Positions 47,326 to 59,170 are shown, numbered from the stretch's first letter. The stretch is DNA of 64,000 bases from Muscardinus avellanarius (GCA_963383645.1 OY726559.1:122932721-122996720); one strand, 5' to 3'. Numbers and translations: made by a program. The notes: generated by a model from the sequence alone, not told the origin.

Positions 47326-48502
47326 GGCCAGGCCCCTGGGTGCTCTCAGGGGCTCCCTTCCTGAGACACCGAGGATATATGGGGGTTGCTCTGGGGGTCC
47401 CTTTGTTTGTAGAGTAACAGTTTTCAGGACAAAATATAATGATTCATAAATTCTTTAGGGAGGAACAGAGCCAGTCTCTGGGGACAGATGCTGTAGCAGG
47501 TGTAGAGGAACAGAGGCTGGCTCAGCCTGAGGACTTTTCCTCTTTGATCTTATGCTGGGATGGGGACCGCCAGCAACTCCACAGAGCCTCATCACACATG
47601 GAGTTGTAGTTGGTGCCTGACACCACCACTGGCCTCTTTGAAATGTCAGGGCAGGTGTTAAAAATTGTGTTGGAAACACCTGTAGGCTCACCTGTAGGGC
47701 TATTGCCAGGGTTCCCACGAGGTCTTCACAGCATGGCGGGGCCTCACCTGTGCATGGAGTGATTGACCCGGGTGCCACAGGGCTGCTGCACGTTCTCCTG
47801 CAGTACAGCCCGGCTGGCAGAGGACTTGAAGTTAGCAGCACATCCTGGAAACTGAGGTATACAGAAGGGAGGGGCTGACTGAGAACTCCATCACATGTAA
47901 GTGGCAGAACTAGGTCCAGAAGCCAAGCCTCGGAAGCAGCTGGGCCCAGCAGAGGGGGCCAGCGGGACGCGTTTATAAGCCAGCATATCTAAGAATAGGC
48001 AGAGAAAAGACAGTGAGAGCAGCAAGGGGCAAAGATAACAAGAAACAAACCAGAGCGGTGAATGACTTAGATGACCCTCTTTGCGTTTGCAAGAGCACTG
48101 CCCTGGGAGTCACCGCGTGCCCTTGAGGGAGTTGCTCCCATCCCTGGCCCCCCACTTTCTCACCTGCCAGGGAAGGTGCTTGGCCTTGAATCAGCTGGGT
48201 CCCTCTCATTGAAATGATGTCTACTGTGAGCGCGGGGCATGCTCACGAGGCCTCTCCAGGCTAAGATTAGCACTCAAGGTCCATGGTGCCCACAGCGTCC
48301 AGCCCGGAGCCCTGGGCGCCCCTTGTGACCGGTTCACACCTCGTCCTTCTTCCTGCTCTGGCCTCCACGCTGCTCCCTCCCTCCCACCTGGGGTCAAAGT
48401 CTGCTAGTGTTTTGGCTCCTGACTAAGATTCTGTCCCTTCCAGGCCCTGGGGACCCTGGGTGGGCTGGGGCGTGGTCCCTCAGCCTGCACCCACCTTGGT
48501 CA
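47326..48502. other. Unique stretch
   Basis: No gene recognised. A weak MIR-like segment near 47,885-47,925 (AAGTGGCAGAACTAGGTCC). Confidence 0.45.
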
Positions 48503-49190
48503 TGTTATACTCAAAGTCCGGGACCCCAGGGGGGAGAAAGACCACCACCACACACAATAATACAAGAAAACAGAAAGGGGTTTATTGGGGAACTAGCTCA
48601 AGCTAAAGTCCAAGTCCCTCCAACGCAGTGGAGTCTTGACAAGGACCCCGAGTCTGTGTTCCAAGGCAGTTTTACACATTTCAGTCACTCGGGCTGTGAT
48701 TTACAAAGGAGTCATCTTTAAACCAAAAGGAATCTTTGCTGCTGTTATCACAAGCAATGGACAGGATACTTGGTGCCTCCCATTTGGTTCGTGCCTCCTG
48801 GGGTTGGTTGGGAGTTTTTCATCCTGACCCAGGTGCCAAAACTGGCACTTAACTGTTAGTTGTATTCCTGGGAAACTGAAACTTAGGCCTAGTGTGTTTG
48901 CTCTATGATGGAGCCTGTCATGGCCCCACTTCGACCCCACTTCGGTCTTATAGTCACCCCTCCTAGCACATGCCGCCATTGGCCATTTGGCTCCACGGTC
49001 CAAACTGGTGCAGCCACGCTGCCACCACCTGGTTCTGCCTGGTGGACGGGCCAAGGAGGACAGGGGTCAAACAGCCACCCAGCAAGCAGGGTGAGGAGAG
49101 AAGAGGAAGACTTCCCGAGAGCTCCCTGAGGTGTCCCGGGAACAATGGGATGGCTGAGGGCTGTGTCTGGCCCACAGGAGCCAGCTGGGA
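48503..49190 (-). mobile_element. LTR-like (endogenous retrovirus) region, antisense
   Basis: Begins TGTTATACTCAAAG (on the minus strand the end would be ...CA), with a reversed poly(A) signal in GGGGTTTATTGGGGAAC about 75 nt in, the U3-R-U5 spacing expected of a solo LTR. The other boundary is not clear and I saw no coding remnants of retroviral genes. Confidence 0.45.
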
Positions 49191-49194
49191 GGCC

Positions 49195-49612
49195 TTTTTT
49201 TTTTTTTTTTTTTTTTTGTACTGGGCAGTGAACCTGGGGGCATTCTACCACTGAGCTACACCTGAGGCCTTCATAATTTTCTATTATTATTATTTTTTTT
49301 TTTTTGCAGGTCTGGGGATGGAACCCAGAGGCATTTGGCCTCCGAGCTACACCCCCTGCCCAATTTTTTATTCTTTATTTTGAAACAGGGTCTCACTGAG
49401 TTGCAGAGGGCCTCACTAAGTAGCTGAGGCTGGCTGCGAACTATGATCCTCCGGTCTCAGCCTCCGGAATGCTGAGATTACAAGAGTGCGCCACCACGCC
49501 CGGCTCCTAATATTACTTTTTATTTTGACAGAGTCTCACTAGGTTGCTGAGGCCGTCATCTCATGTCAGCCTCCCAAGTCCTGGGATTATAGGCGTGTGC
49601 CACCACGCCTGG
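49195..49612 (-). repeat. Nested SINE pair
   Basis: Outer ID half 49195-49268 (GTACTGGGCAGTGAACC), inner type-A SINE about 49290-49504 (GGTCTGGGGATGGAACCC ... CACGCCCGGC), outer 7SL half 49515-49612 (GACAGAGTCTCACTAGG). Confidence 0.82.
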
Positions 49613-49796
49613 TTTGTTTGTGTATTTTAAATGCCTTTATTGGTTCGATATAATTATATGCCAGAATGAGATTCAAATACAAACATACATGCTCAAGTGG
49701 CCAGGCTCCCTTCTGTGCACCGCCCTCCCCTCCCCTCCCTGAATATAGTGAGAGTGGTAGTGAATATTTTATTTATATTTATTTATTTTATTTATT

Positions 49797-50007
49797 TATT
49801 TTTTTGGTGGTACTGGGGGTGGAACCCAGAGGCTTTCTACCTCCGGGCTATACTCCCAGACCTTTTTTATATTTTATTTGGAAACAGGGTCTCACTAAGT
49901 TGCTGAGAGCCTCACTAAGTAGCTGAGGCTGGCTTCGAACCTGTGCGATCCTCCTGTCTCAGCCTCCCAAGCGCAGAGATTACAAGCGTACACCACCACG
50001 CCCGGCT
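49797..50007 (-). repeat. B1-dID SINE, intermediate type, (TTTA)n tail
   Basis: GGTACTGGGGGTGGAACCC, GGCTTCGAACCTGTGCGATC, CACCACGCCCGGC; GTAGTGAATATTTTA on both sides is a 15-bp duplication. Confidence 0.92.
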
Positions 50008-50454
50008 GTAGTAGTGAATATTTTAAATTTCTACTTTTCTCTGAGCACTGCACTGACACAGACATTTTTGTGCTTGTTAACCTGCCTTCTGCAAAACGTT
50101 TTCTACATTCATTCCCTCAGCTCCCTCACCTATGCCTGTAGCCCAGTGGCAGCAACCGAAAAATATTCTTTCTTGTTTCATTCAAACATAGGACCCATAC
50201 AGGGTGTCATTCCTTATCATGACTGTTTTTATAAAATTGGAATAAATATATATATATATTTTTCTGTCTCAGTTGTTTTGCTGAGCAATAGATACCTTAT
50301 AAAAATCCCTCCCTGTGAGCAGGTACAGACCTTACTCTTTTGAATGGTCATGTAATATTTCATGGTGTGGATAGAACAAAGCGCTCTTCTGTGGCCAAGA
50401 GAGTTTTTCCAGTGGCAAAATAGACATATAACGTATAAATAGAATAAATTATAG
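50008..50454. other. AT-rich stretch
   Basis: No gene recognised. TGGTCATGTAATATTTCATGG resembles a common ancient LINE end, but I cannot assign it. Confidence 0.4.
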
Positions 50455-50890
50455 CCAGGTATGGTGGTGCACACCTCTAATCCCAGTACTTAGGAGCCTG
50501 AAAAAGGAGGATCACGGGTTCGAAGTCAGCCTCAGCAACTTAGTGAGGCTCTCAGCAACTTAGCAAGACCCTGTTTATAAATTAAAAAAAAAACAAAACA
50601 TAAAGTAGATCTGGGAGTATAGCTCAGAAGTAGAAAGCGCCTGGGTTCCATTTCCAGTATCACACACACACACAAAAAGTTTGAAACTGGGCATGGTGGC
50701 ACACATCTGGAATCCCAGTACTTGGAAAACTGAGACAGGAGGACCACAGGTTTGTGGCCAGTCTCAGCAAGTAGTGAGACTCTCATCAACCTAGGGAGAC
50801 CTTGTTTCAAAAATAAAATTAAAATAGGGCTGGGGGTATAACTTAGAGATAGAATGCCCCTGGGTTCAATTCTTAGTACCATATACCAAA
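50455..50890 (+). repeat. Two B1-dID SINEs in tandem
   Basis: 50455-50665 (AGGTATGGTGGTGCACACC ... GGTTCCATTTCCAGTATC, short CA tail) and 50690-50880 (GGGCATGGTGGCACACATC ... GGTTCAATTCTTAGTACC). Confidence 0.85.
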
Positions 50891-50994
50891 AAAGTTTGAA
50901 ACTTTAGTTCACTAAGTCTCACTGTTCAATTCTTTGAATATAATAAATATTCAAATATTATTTCAAAGTTAGCATAAGTGACATATTTAAGTTT

Positions 50995-50995
<1 letters not shown>

Positions 50996-51036
<41 letters not shown>

Positions 51037-51090
51037 AGGGATTGAATCCAGAGGCATTTTACCTCTAAGCTGGCATCCAACCTGTACCAG
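50996..51090 (-). repeat. (GT)n with truncated ID half
   Basis: (GT)n at 50996-51032 followed by ACTAGGGATTGAATCCAGAG; only an ID part remains. Confidence 0.85.
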
Positions 51091-51187
51091 TATTGGGAAG
51101 AGGCTTCAAAATGTATTAATGTACCAGTATTGGGAAAGATTTTCAGTTTTCAAAATATATCTTTGGTAGTTAAAAAAAAAAAAAAAA

Positions 51188-51355
51188 GCTGGGCGTGGTG
51201 GCGCACGCTTGTAATCCCCGCGCTTGGGAGGCAGAGACAGGAGGATCGCGCAGGTTCGAAGCCAGCCGCGCACTGGCTTAGGAGACCCTGTTTCCAAATA
51301 AAAATGTAAAAATAGGTCTGGGAGTGTAGCCTGCAGGAACCCCAGTATCACCAAA
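51188..51355 (+). repeat. B1-dID SINE, type B, deleted ID half
   Basis: GCTGGGCGTGGTGGCGCACG, CAGGTTCGAAGCCAGCC, then GTGTAGCCTGCAGGAACCCC with the A-box-distal part missing. Confidence 0.88.
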
Positions 51356-51849
51356 AAAGAAAAAAAACAAACGAAAATGCCAGGAGCTTCAAGAAAAGGG
51401 CTGCAGATTTCTGCCAACGGTAATTAGCGAGAGAATAGAAGCAGCCCAAAAGCCTAGGGTCTTTTACATTTCTAAGAGAGGTGAACTTCCTCAAGAATGT
51501 GGGGGAATCCCAGACTCCAGATAAGCAACTGAACACATTTTGGAGTGGGGGTCTGTGCTGGAGACAGAGCAGGTCATCTACACATCAAAAAACCTGCCCC
51601 GAGATCTAGTCGGGTCAGAAGACTGGTTATAAAATACTCTGTATCCAGGAATTGTCGGTGACTTCATTTCAGGCCACCCCTCCCCATACTATTCCGGGAT
51701 AGTATAGGGCTGTAAAATGTCTTCTCTATTTCTATCTTTGTAATAATAAGCTCATTTGAGTTTTCAGCAAGAGTTCAGACTAGTGTATATTTATCCTAGT
51801 TCAGGACAAGGACCCACTGCTACAGGAACAGGTTCCCCGGGAACAGTCC
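51356..51849. other. Unique stretch
   Basis: Nothing recognised. Confidence 0.4.
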
Positions 51850-52012
51850 CCCCCCACCCCAACTGTAACACAAACCTATTTTATTTTATATTTGGAAATG
51901 GTCTTGATAAATTGCTGAGAGCCTCACTAAGTTTCTGAGTCTGGCTTTTGTACCTTCAGTTCTGCCTCAGTCTCCCTGTATTGGGATTATAGGCATGTGC
52001 CGCCCCCTGGCT
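51850..52012 (-). repeat. Partial old B1-dID SINE
   Basis: TTGCTGAGAGCCTCACTAAG and GGGATTATAGGCATGTGCC remain; the ID half is lost. Confidence 0.65.
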
Positions 52013-52666
52013 TTACTTAAGTTTTTATAGGTATTCAACGTGATGTCAATGAATTATTTTTGCTCTCCTGTCAGCTAAAGCACCAGTATGATTCAAAATT
52101 TCAAGATGGCAGCTGTGTGTGTAAATGTTTGTAAGGAAAAAGAAATGGGCTCTGCCTGAAGGGGGTTGCATCCCTGCCAAGGAGATGAGACAAGTCAGTT
52201 CTTTTGGCAGGCCTGGCAACTGGGGTGGAGTCCTGAAATGTGGGCCTGCAGGAGGGAGCTTGGATTCAGGCCCTCCCTAGGGGACGGCCCCTGTGGAGCA
52301 GACAGAGGGAGGTGTGGGGGCTGCGCACCCCACATGCGGGGCTGCGAGGCGGGAGGTGAACCCAACAGGCCCCGCTGGCCGCTCAGAGGGGCCGGCCGCC
52401 CTGCCTTCCTGCTCTCCCTCAGGAATCGCACCAGCCCCAGCTCGTCTTGGACTTTTGTCTCCTTCTTCTTACTGGAAGTTGGGCCAGCATCCTAATTTTC
52501 TAACTGCAGAAGGGATTAAAGTCTGAGATTTCAATCAAAAGCTTAAATAATAATCTGTGGTTGTCCTCATTCTTTGCTGAAAATATTCACACAGATAGAA
52601 ATGGTCTTTACGCCCCTTTCCTCTTATTTCATGCTTTAAATTTCCTTAATTAAAAAGACTTGGTTG
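52013..52666. other. Unique stretch, GC-rich centre
   Basis: 52,240-52,440 is GC-rich with CpGs; overlapping ORFs of 78-109 codons on both strands; nothing recognised. Confidence 0.45.
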
Positions 52667-52850
52667 GCCGGGTGTGATGGCGCACGCTTGTAATCCCCGC
52701 GCTTGGGAGGCAGAGACAGGAGGATCGCGCAGGTTCGAAGCCAGCCGCCCGCGCTGGCTTAGGAGACCCTGTTTCCAAATAAAAAGTAAAAATAGGTCTG
52801 GGAGTGTAGCCCGGAGGTAGAAGGGCTTCCAGGAACCCCAGTACCACCAA

Positions 52851-52893
<43 letters not shown>

Positions 52894-52895
52894 AA
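52667..52895 (+). repeat. B1-dID SINE, type B, (TAAA)n tail
   Basis: GCCGGGTGTGATGGCGCACG, CAGGTTCGAAGCCAGCC, AGGGCTTCCAGGAACCCC, about 11 AAAT units. AAAAAGACTTGGTTG at both ends (15 bp, identical). Confidence 0.95.
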
Positions 52896-53768
52896 TAAAA
52901 AGACTTGGTTGTCTGATGTGGGCTCCAAAGCGCTATTTTACCTTATCTCTTCGTTTCTTTTTTCCTTATCTTCACCAGCGACTTGACAACTGGGCAGCTC
53001 TCTACACTCCTGTCTTAAAAAGCCTCCCTGGCTCCATCACTGAGGCAACATGATAATGAACTTCACGATCAGCCGTCTGCATCCCACAGCATGGAAGCGG
53101 AGTCCGTGACGGATAGAGGTGGCCGCCCCACGCTCCCTGGCCCTCAGTCAGCTGTTTCCCTCTCAGGCAACTTCAGTTTCACTCACCGTCACTGACCTTT
53201 GATGCCAACATTCGTGAAAACCAGTGGACTCGTTTCTGCATTCTGAGGCACCCGCTGGAATTCCTGTTAATTGCCAGGACTCCTCCCCCTCACCTGGGCG
53301 ACTGAGGGCAGCACCCAGTCTGAGGGTGCTTTGGAGACTCAGCACCGCGATCGCTGAGCTGAGATCAGTGTGTAAAGTCTGACTCTACAGATGAGGCCGC
53401 TGGGAAGAAGCTCCGGCGTTAAATTCACTGTCGGTGCCCAGGCCAGTGTGCTGAGCAGTTGTGTGCTTGGGTTCCAGAACACGGCCAGTAAGTTCCAGAA
53501 ACCACCTGGCTCACACATCAAGCCAGAACATGCTGGTCAGGGACTCTGGATGGCCATTTCCCAGCACGAGAAAGTATTTCTCAGGATGCCGCTTTTTAGC
53601 GTAAAGCATCAGCATCTGTGGAAGGTGACTTCTTATGTTGAGTCCAGAAGTGGCTTGGCAGAGGGAACCGTGGCTCTGGGCTGGGAGGCCTCCCTTCCAG
53701 ATCTGCATGAACGTGAACACACTCAGCGCTTCACGTCACTGAATGGGTTGCCATAGAGGTCCCAAAAG
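52896..53768. other. Unique stretch
   Basis: Nothing recognised; ORFs to 121 codons without known motifs. Confidence 0.45.
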
Positions 53769-53946
53769 GGCCAGGCGTGGGGCGTGAGCCTGTAATTCCA
53801 GTACTTGGGAGGCTGAGGCAGGATGATCATAGGTTTGAGGCCAGCCTCAGCATCTTGGTGAGACTTTGTTTCAAAATAAAAATAAGGCTGGGGGTGTAGC
53901 TCAGAGGTAGAATGCCTCAAAGCCTGGTAAAAGACACACACACACA

Positions 53947-53990
<44 letters not shown>
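53769..53990 (+). repeat. B1-dID SINE ending in (CA)n
   Basis: GGCCAGGCGTGGGGCGTGAG ... TAGCTCAGAGGTAGAATGCC, then (CA)n at 53936-53990 with one GACA interruption. Confidence 0.9.
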
Positions 53991-53994
<4 letters not shown>

Positions 53995-53996
53995 GC

Positions 53997-54153
53997 CGTG
54001 GTGGCGCGCATTTGTAATCCCCGCACTTGGGAGGTGGAGACAGGAGGATTGTGCAGGTTTGAAGTCAGCCTCCCTGACTTAAGAGACTCTGTTTCCAAAT
54101 ATATATATATAATATATATATATATATATAATATATATATGTATGTATGTATG

Positions 54154-54185
<32 letters not shown>

Positions 54186-54238
54186 TGTCTGGGAGTGTAG
54201 CGCAGAGGTAGAAGGGCTTCCAGGAACCCCAGTGCCAC

Positions 54239-54281
<43 letters not shown>
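53997..54281 (+). repeat. B1-dID SINE, type B, with (TA)n linker and (CA)n tail
   Basis: GTGGTGGCGCGCATTTGTAA, CAGGTTTGAAGTCAGCC, then the AAATA linker expanded to (TA)n/(TATG)n at 54098-54187, ID half AGGGCTTCCAGGAACCCC, and (CA)n at 54241-54281. Two microsatellites grew in one SINE. Confidence 0.92.
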
Positions 54282-54284
<3 letters not shown>

Positions 54285-55090
54285 GAAAATAAGCCTACCT
54301 TATCCAGTATCCGCGAGGGTGAAACAAGAGGACGCAGGCTCCGGGTGAGCGGCCACACCCTTCCTCAGCGGCCAGTCTCCAGCTCCCCTCTCGGCTCCCT
54401 GGCGGTTCTCTTCCCTCTTTGCCTAGGACGTCCACACAGTGGACCAGGCCACGTGGTGGCTCTGCCTGGAGAAGGCCTCGCCAGGCCTCACACCTCCTCC
54501 TCCCCCACTGGCTTCTCCACCCTGAATCATTTAAGCCTCTGGGATCGTGGGGACAGCCCTGTGTCACTTAGGCCTCTGGATCCTGGGAACATTCCGGCCG
54601 TCACTTAGCTTTTCCTGCCATGGAGCCACCTCCTGGGTGCTGCTGGCAAGCTGAAAGGAAGTCTCGTGTGTTCCAGAGCAGGTTCTGGGGTGCTCGGTGG
54701 GAAAGAGCTCTGCGGGCAGGGGCCCAGGCGGTTTGACCGGCCCTCCAGCAGGCTGGGCCAAAGGCTGTGGGCACTGCTCCCTCTCCTCTTCTCAGGGCTG
54801 GAGACAACTGAAGCCAAGGCTCCCAAGTCACGTGAGCTACGACTCTGGAATCCACATCCCGGGAGGGGCTCTTGCAGCTGGGCCTGCTGGCGGCGCCATT
54901 CTACGAGAAGATACTGAGGGTGCCCGCCGCTGGGGCCGGACGCCCTCCTGTGTCCTCATCCACCTCCATCGGCTTCATTCTTGTTGGTCCCTAGGACTGT
55001 CGCTAGGGTCTTGGGTCACCTTTGCAGCTTGAGAAGGCGTCTTAAACAATGCTGGACCCATGCTGCCTCGGCGGGATGCACATCCCCTGT
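54282..55090. other. GC-rich unique stretch
   Basis: Overlapping ORFs to 111 codons in several frames; no gene recognised. Confidence 0.45.
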
Positions 55091-55097
<7 letters not shown>

Positions 55098-55148
<51 letters not shown>

Positions 55149-55330
55149 GCACAGGGGTATTTTACCTCGGAGCTACACCTCTGGTCCTAGTTTATTTTTT
55201 ATTTTGAAACAGGGCGTTATGAAGTTGCTGAGGGCCTCACTAAGTAGCTGAGGCTGGCCACAAACCTGTGATCCTCCTGTCTCAGCCTCCCAAGTAGTAG
55301 GATTACAAGTGTATGCCACCACACCAGGCT
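55098..55330 (-). repeat. B1-dID SINE with (GT)n tail
   Basis: (GT)n at 55098-55146, then GGCACAGGGGTATTTTACC and 7SL end GTATGCCACCACACCAGGC. Confidence 0.88.
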
Positions 55331-55435
55331 GTCTTGGGGTTCTTAACTTATACTGTCTATCCAGAGCCTAGAAAAAGAAAGTCCATTGATCAATAACTTA
55401 ATTTCACTTAGATAATTTTCCCAAAACCAAACTCC

Positions 55436-55523
55436 TTCCCTTCCTTCCTTCCTTCCTTCCTTCCTTCCTTCCTTCCTTCCTTCCTTCCTTCCTTTTTTTC
55501 TTTCCTTCCTTCCTTTCTTTTTT
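55436..55523 (+). repeat. (TTCC)n tetranucleotide repeat
   Basis: About 14 TTCC units at 55436-55492, then TTTC/TTCC interrupted, running into the tail of the next antisense SINE. Confidence 0.95.
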
Positions 55524-55529
55524 CTTTAT

Positions 55530-55722
55530 TCATTTATTTGGTACTAGGGATTGAACTCAGGGGCATGCTACCTCCAAGCTATACCCCTAGCCCCTTTTCA
55601 TTTTGTTTTGAAACAGGGTCTTGCTAGGTTGCTGAGAGTTTCATTAAGTTGCTGAGGCTGGCCTCAAACCTGTCCTCAAACCAAATACTGGGATTCCAGG
55701 CATGGGCCACCATGCCTGGCTC
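55530..55722 (-). repeat. Old B1-dID SINE
   Basis: GGTACTAGGGATTGAACTCAG ... GGGCCACCATGCCTGGC. Confidence 0.82.
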
Positions 55723-57708
55723 TAATTTCCCCCACACTTCTTTGGCTGTGGACCCTTTCCTGCGAGGTCCCAAGGAGCCCGGTGTTTGGTGGCTGGGGAA
55801 GCTGGCACGGCCAATCCGTTGTTTGCAGGAGGGCTGAGAAGTCAAGTTTGCTAAAGAGAAAGCTGGCCCAGAGGTGATGCTAACTGTGTGCTTTGCTTTC
55901 ATGAAGATAGGATAATGTGTGGAGATCAGAAGTTTCCACCCCTTTTGCCACAAACGATCCTTTTTTGTTCTTTCCTCAAGGGATTCTGTGTTTTGAAAGC
56001 GCTCTGTGTTTTATCTACCCAACAAGTACATTTGTTGAATAATAATTTGTTTCTTTGAGTTTTATTCATCAAAGACCCCTAACTGCCAATTAGTGCTTCA
56101 GACCAGGAAGATGACCATGGCTGCCGCCCTGAGTGGATGCCCAAAGCAAATAAAATCAGGTTTCATTTAGTCTGAGAACCTTATTGAGATAAATGTATGA
56201 TTTCCTCTGGGCTTTTTAAATTTTTGAAAATAGTTTCCAGACCCGCTTGCTGCCTCACAGAGGACAGGACGGTGGGAAGCAGGTCTGTACGGCGGGCGGC
56301 AGCAAAGGAGGGCGCTCAGGGCTGGGCAGGAGGAGTTGCTGGGCCACGAGAGGACCCTGCTGGTGAGGGGAGAGGTGTCCTGGCAGCCGGGCGGGTGAGG
56401 AGCTTGCCCAGGGCTGCAGCTCACCCTCCATGTGCACTGGGTGGCACTGTCCCCTTCACAGGGGCCATGTCACCCCACCCTCCACTACACAGCAGGAGCG
56501 GAGGGAAGGGGCAGGCCGAGGGAGCGGGCCCTGGGCTCAGACCTCCCGGCTGTGGCTGTGGTGCCCTCGGGTGCCCGAGCAGGCCCCGGGGCCCCAGGGC
56601 TCTGTCTGGGAAGCCACTCTCCTTCAGCAGAAGCACTCTGTGGAAAGGAGAGCCTATAGCAATCGTGTCCAGGCCGCAGGCAGGTCTTCGGCGTCCTCCA
56701 GTGGAGAGCGAGGTGCCTTGAGTATTTCCAGGGTTTGAAATGGGCTTTGTTCTGTGACTGAATCCCTCCAGACTGCAGAAGCCTTGCTCTGTGCAGCGGG
56801 TGCGGCTGGGCAGCCTTGAGCTGAGGGGGCTCAGGCCAGACCTTCACAGCCCCCGCAGCCCCAGGGCCCTCCCTGGGCCACCCGGCTGCTCTCCTGGACC
56901 CCAGGCTGCTAGCCTAGGCCTGCTCCACGCCTTTTTCCTGAATTAGCCAGGACCTAGCATTTTCTCAGAAGATATAATCTGTGTCTGGCAGAAGCTAACT
57001 TGCAAAAATAAATTCTCCCTGAACAAAATCCAGGCCCATTTAAAAAACAGGTCTGCGTGATCCCTTTTAGCCCTCTCCAGAGACTACCAACCCAAAACCA
57101 AGGCTGCGCTCTGTGGCCTGAATGTTGGAGCACAAGATCTGTGTCTCAGAAGGACTTGCCCCTCAGCAGTCCCGCTGCAGACTGCTCTGCCTGGGTGGCT
57201 CGCAGGCCAGGCCCGCCTCCTTCCCTGGAGGTCCTCACACCCTGCTCCTTCCCTCTCCTTCCTTGGCCTTTGTTCATGAACCCACTCCCCGGCTCCCTCC
57301 GTGTTATGCTGGATACTGGTGTGTCCAGCACCTGCCAAGGGCCTGGTGCAGCAGCCAGCCGCCTGCCACAGGCCGGGCACTCAGCTGCCAGCACAGCCAC
57401 GTGGCGAGGCGCACAGGCTGTCTCATGCTCCCAGGTGACCCATGGTGGCCTGGGGAGGGGGAGGGAAGGCAGCATCCGGCCAATGGCCTCTGCCTTCGCC
57501 TCGGCCACCTCGGTGAACCTTCTAGCCATCCCGGGTGACAGGAGGGTTCCCATTTCCCACCTTTGGAGATGAGAAAGTCAAGAACTAAAGTGAAGGCTGC
57601 GGGGTGGCAGACATAGTCAGTCTGACTCTGGAGTCCAAGCTGTCCCAGACACACGCACCCTTCTCTGGGCACCTGTGCTGGTTCACACACTGTAGGTGAG
57701 CTCTGAGT
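55723..57708. other. 2-kb SINE-free GC-rich stretch
   Basis: No transposon recognised; the longest SINE-free segment of the GC-rich half. ORFs of 100-174 codons overlap in opposite frames (56197-56721, 57057-57572) with no domain, so I do not call genes. The lack of SINEs is the only hint of constraint. Confidence 0.45.
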
Positions 57709-58320
57709 GTTGGGGTGAGCTCTCAGCTCAGGAACTCAGGATCTGAAGGGTCCTTGGCTAATACGAGAGAAAAGAATTTCAGCACATGCCAGTTAGAGAC
57801 ACGGACAGAGGTTTATTTGGGAAAAGGGGGAGGAAATACACATTCAAGAGAGAATGCGCGTCCCTCAAGATGAGGAAGGCATTTTGGGGAGTTCAGGATT
57901 CTCTTCTTCTAGGGGACTTTCGTGAGGGGCGGGCTAGAGACGGTATTCGAGGATGAGCTCAGTCCGGTAGTCCCAAGGCGGTTTATGGTGGGCAGGTGGT
58001 CTGGTCGGCCTTAGGGTGGATGAGTTCAGTCCAGTAGTCCCGAGGCACTTCCTGATGGTCTGTGGTCTGGTCAGCCTTAGGGTTGATTGGGGTCCTCATT
58101 GATTGATGGATAAGCTGGATTATAGCCAGAATATCCTAAATTATAGGTTTTCTCGGAAATATTGTTAACTCTAGGATCTACAGATTTCCCAAGAATTTAT
58201 GGGAGAGTCAGGCCTGGGAAAGGGAACTGGTTCTTACATTAAAGTTATATTTTACTTTTCCTTCCTGTCTGTCTTCTTTCTACCTACTTATTTCTTCTAT
58301 CCTACATCATGAACACCTCT
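57709..58320 (-). mobile_element. LTR-like (endogenous retrovirus) region, antisense
   Basis: A reversed poly(A) signal sits in GAGGTTTATTTGGGAAAAG. Further in are two tandem 67-bp units (57951-58017 and 58018-58084, each GGATGAG-TCAGTCC-GTAGTCCC...GTCTGGTC-GCCTTAGGGT), the layout of U3 enhancer repeats. It starts TGTTGGGGTG and a possible far end is ...CATGAACA. No flanking duplication confirmed, so the boundaries are tentative. Confidence 0.5.
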
Positions 58321-58539
58321 CCGCCATACTGCGCTCCGGGCCAGGGAGCAAGGAAGGACGCCTGGCCACAGCTGACTCAGCATGGAAAATGTGCCTAAAC
58401 CCAAACGGAGGATGAGTGCTGAGCTCCTGGGACACACACTATATCTCTAAGGCTTAGTAAGAAAATAAGAATACAAAATATCTTCTACTTAGCATCACAG
58501 GTTGAAATTATATATCTTTTGGCTATACAAGGTTAAAGA

Positions 58540-58543
58540 AAAC

Positions 58544-58574
<31 letters not shown>

Positions 58575-58752
58575 TTTTGTGTGGTACTGGGGATGGAACC
58601 CAGGGACATTCTACCTCTGAGCTGCACCCCCAGCCCCACTTTATTCTTTATTTAGAAGCAGGGTCTAAGTTGCGGAGGACCTTACTTGGGATCTTCCTGT
58701 CTCAGCCTCGCAAGAACTGGAATTACAAGCGTGTGCCACCATGGCAGGCTAA
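58540..58752 (-). repeat. B1-dID SINE, (TTA)n tail, 18-bp target-site duplication
   Basis: (ATT)n at 58543-58575, GTACTGGGGATGGAACCC, deleted 7SL half ending GCCACCATGGCAGGC. TAAAGAAAACTATTATTA occurs at both ends. Confidence 0.92.
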
Positions 58753-58779
58753 AGAAAACTATTATTAAAAATAATTTTG

Positions 58780-58990
58780 AAGCTGGGCATGGTGGTGCAC
58801 ACTTGTAATCCCAGCATTTGGGAGGCTAAGACAAGAGGATTGTGGTTCACGGACAGCCTCAGCTACTTAGTGAGGCCCTTTGCAACTCAGTGAGACCCGG
58901 TTTCAAAATAAATAATGAAAAATAGGGCAGGGGTGTATCTCAGAGGTCAAATGCCCCTGGGTTCCACCCCCAGTGCCACACATACACACA
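58780..58990 (+). repeat. B1-dID SINE, type A
   Basis: GCTGGGCATGGTGGTGCACAC, GTGGTTCACGGACAGCC, GGGTTCCACCCCCAGTGCC, short CA tail. Head-to-head inverted with the previous copy, 28 nt apart. Confidence 0.9.
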
Positions 58991-59002
58991 CTAATAATTT
59001 TG

Positions 59003-59170
59003 GCTGGGTGCAGTGGCACACACCTATAGTCCCAGTACTTGGGAGACTGAGAAACAAGGTCTGAGGCCCGACTCGGCAACTCAGTGAGGCCCTGTTTCAA
59101 AGCAAAAGACAAAAGGTCTGGGGTGTAGGTCAGAAGTAGATTGCCTCTGGGTTAAATCCTCAGTACTATA
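59003..59170 (+). repeat. Old B1-dID SINE, shortened
   Basis: GGCTGGGTGCAGTGGCACAC, linker CTGTTTCAAAGCAAAAGAC, CTGGGTTAAATCCTCAGTAC. Confidence 0.82.

Noticed and set aside
53723..54348. ORFs with VCVCVC or YIYIYI repeats
   Set aside because: Translations of (CA)n and (TA)n microsatellites.
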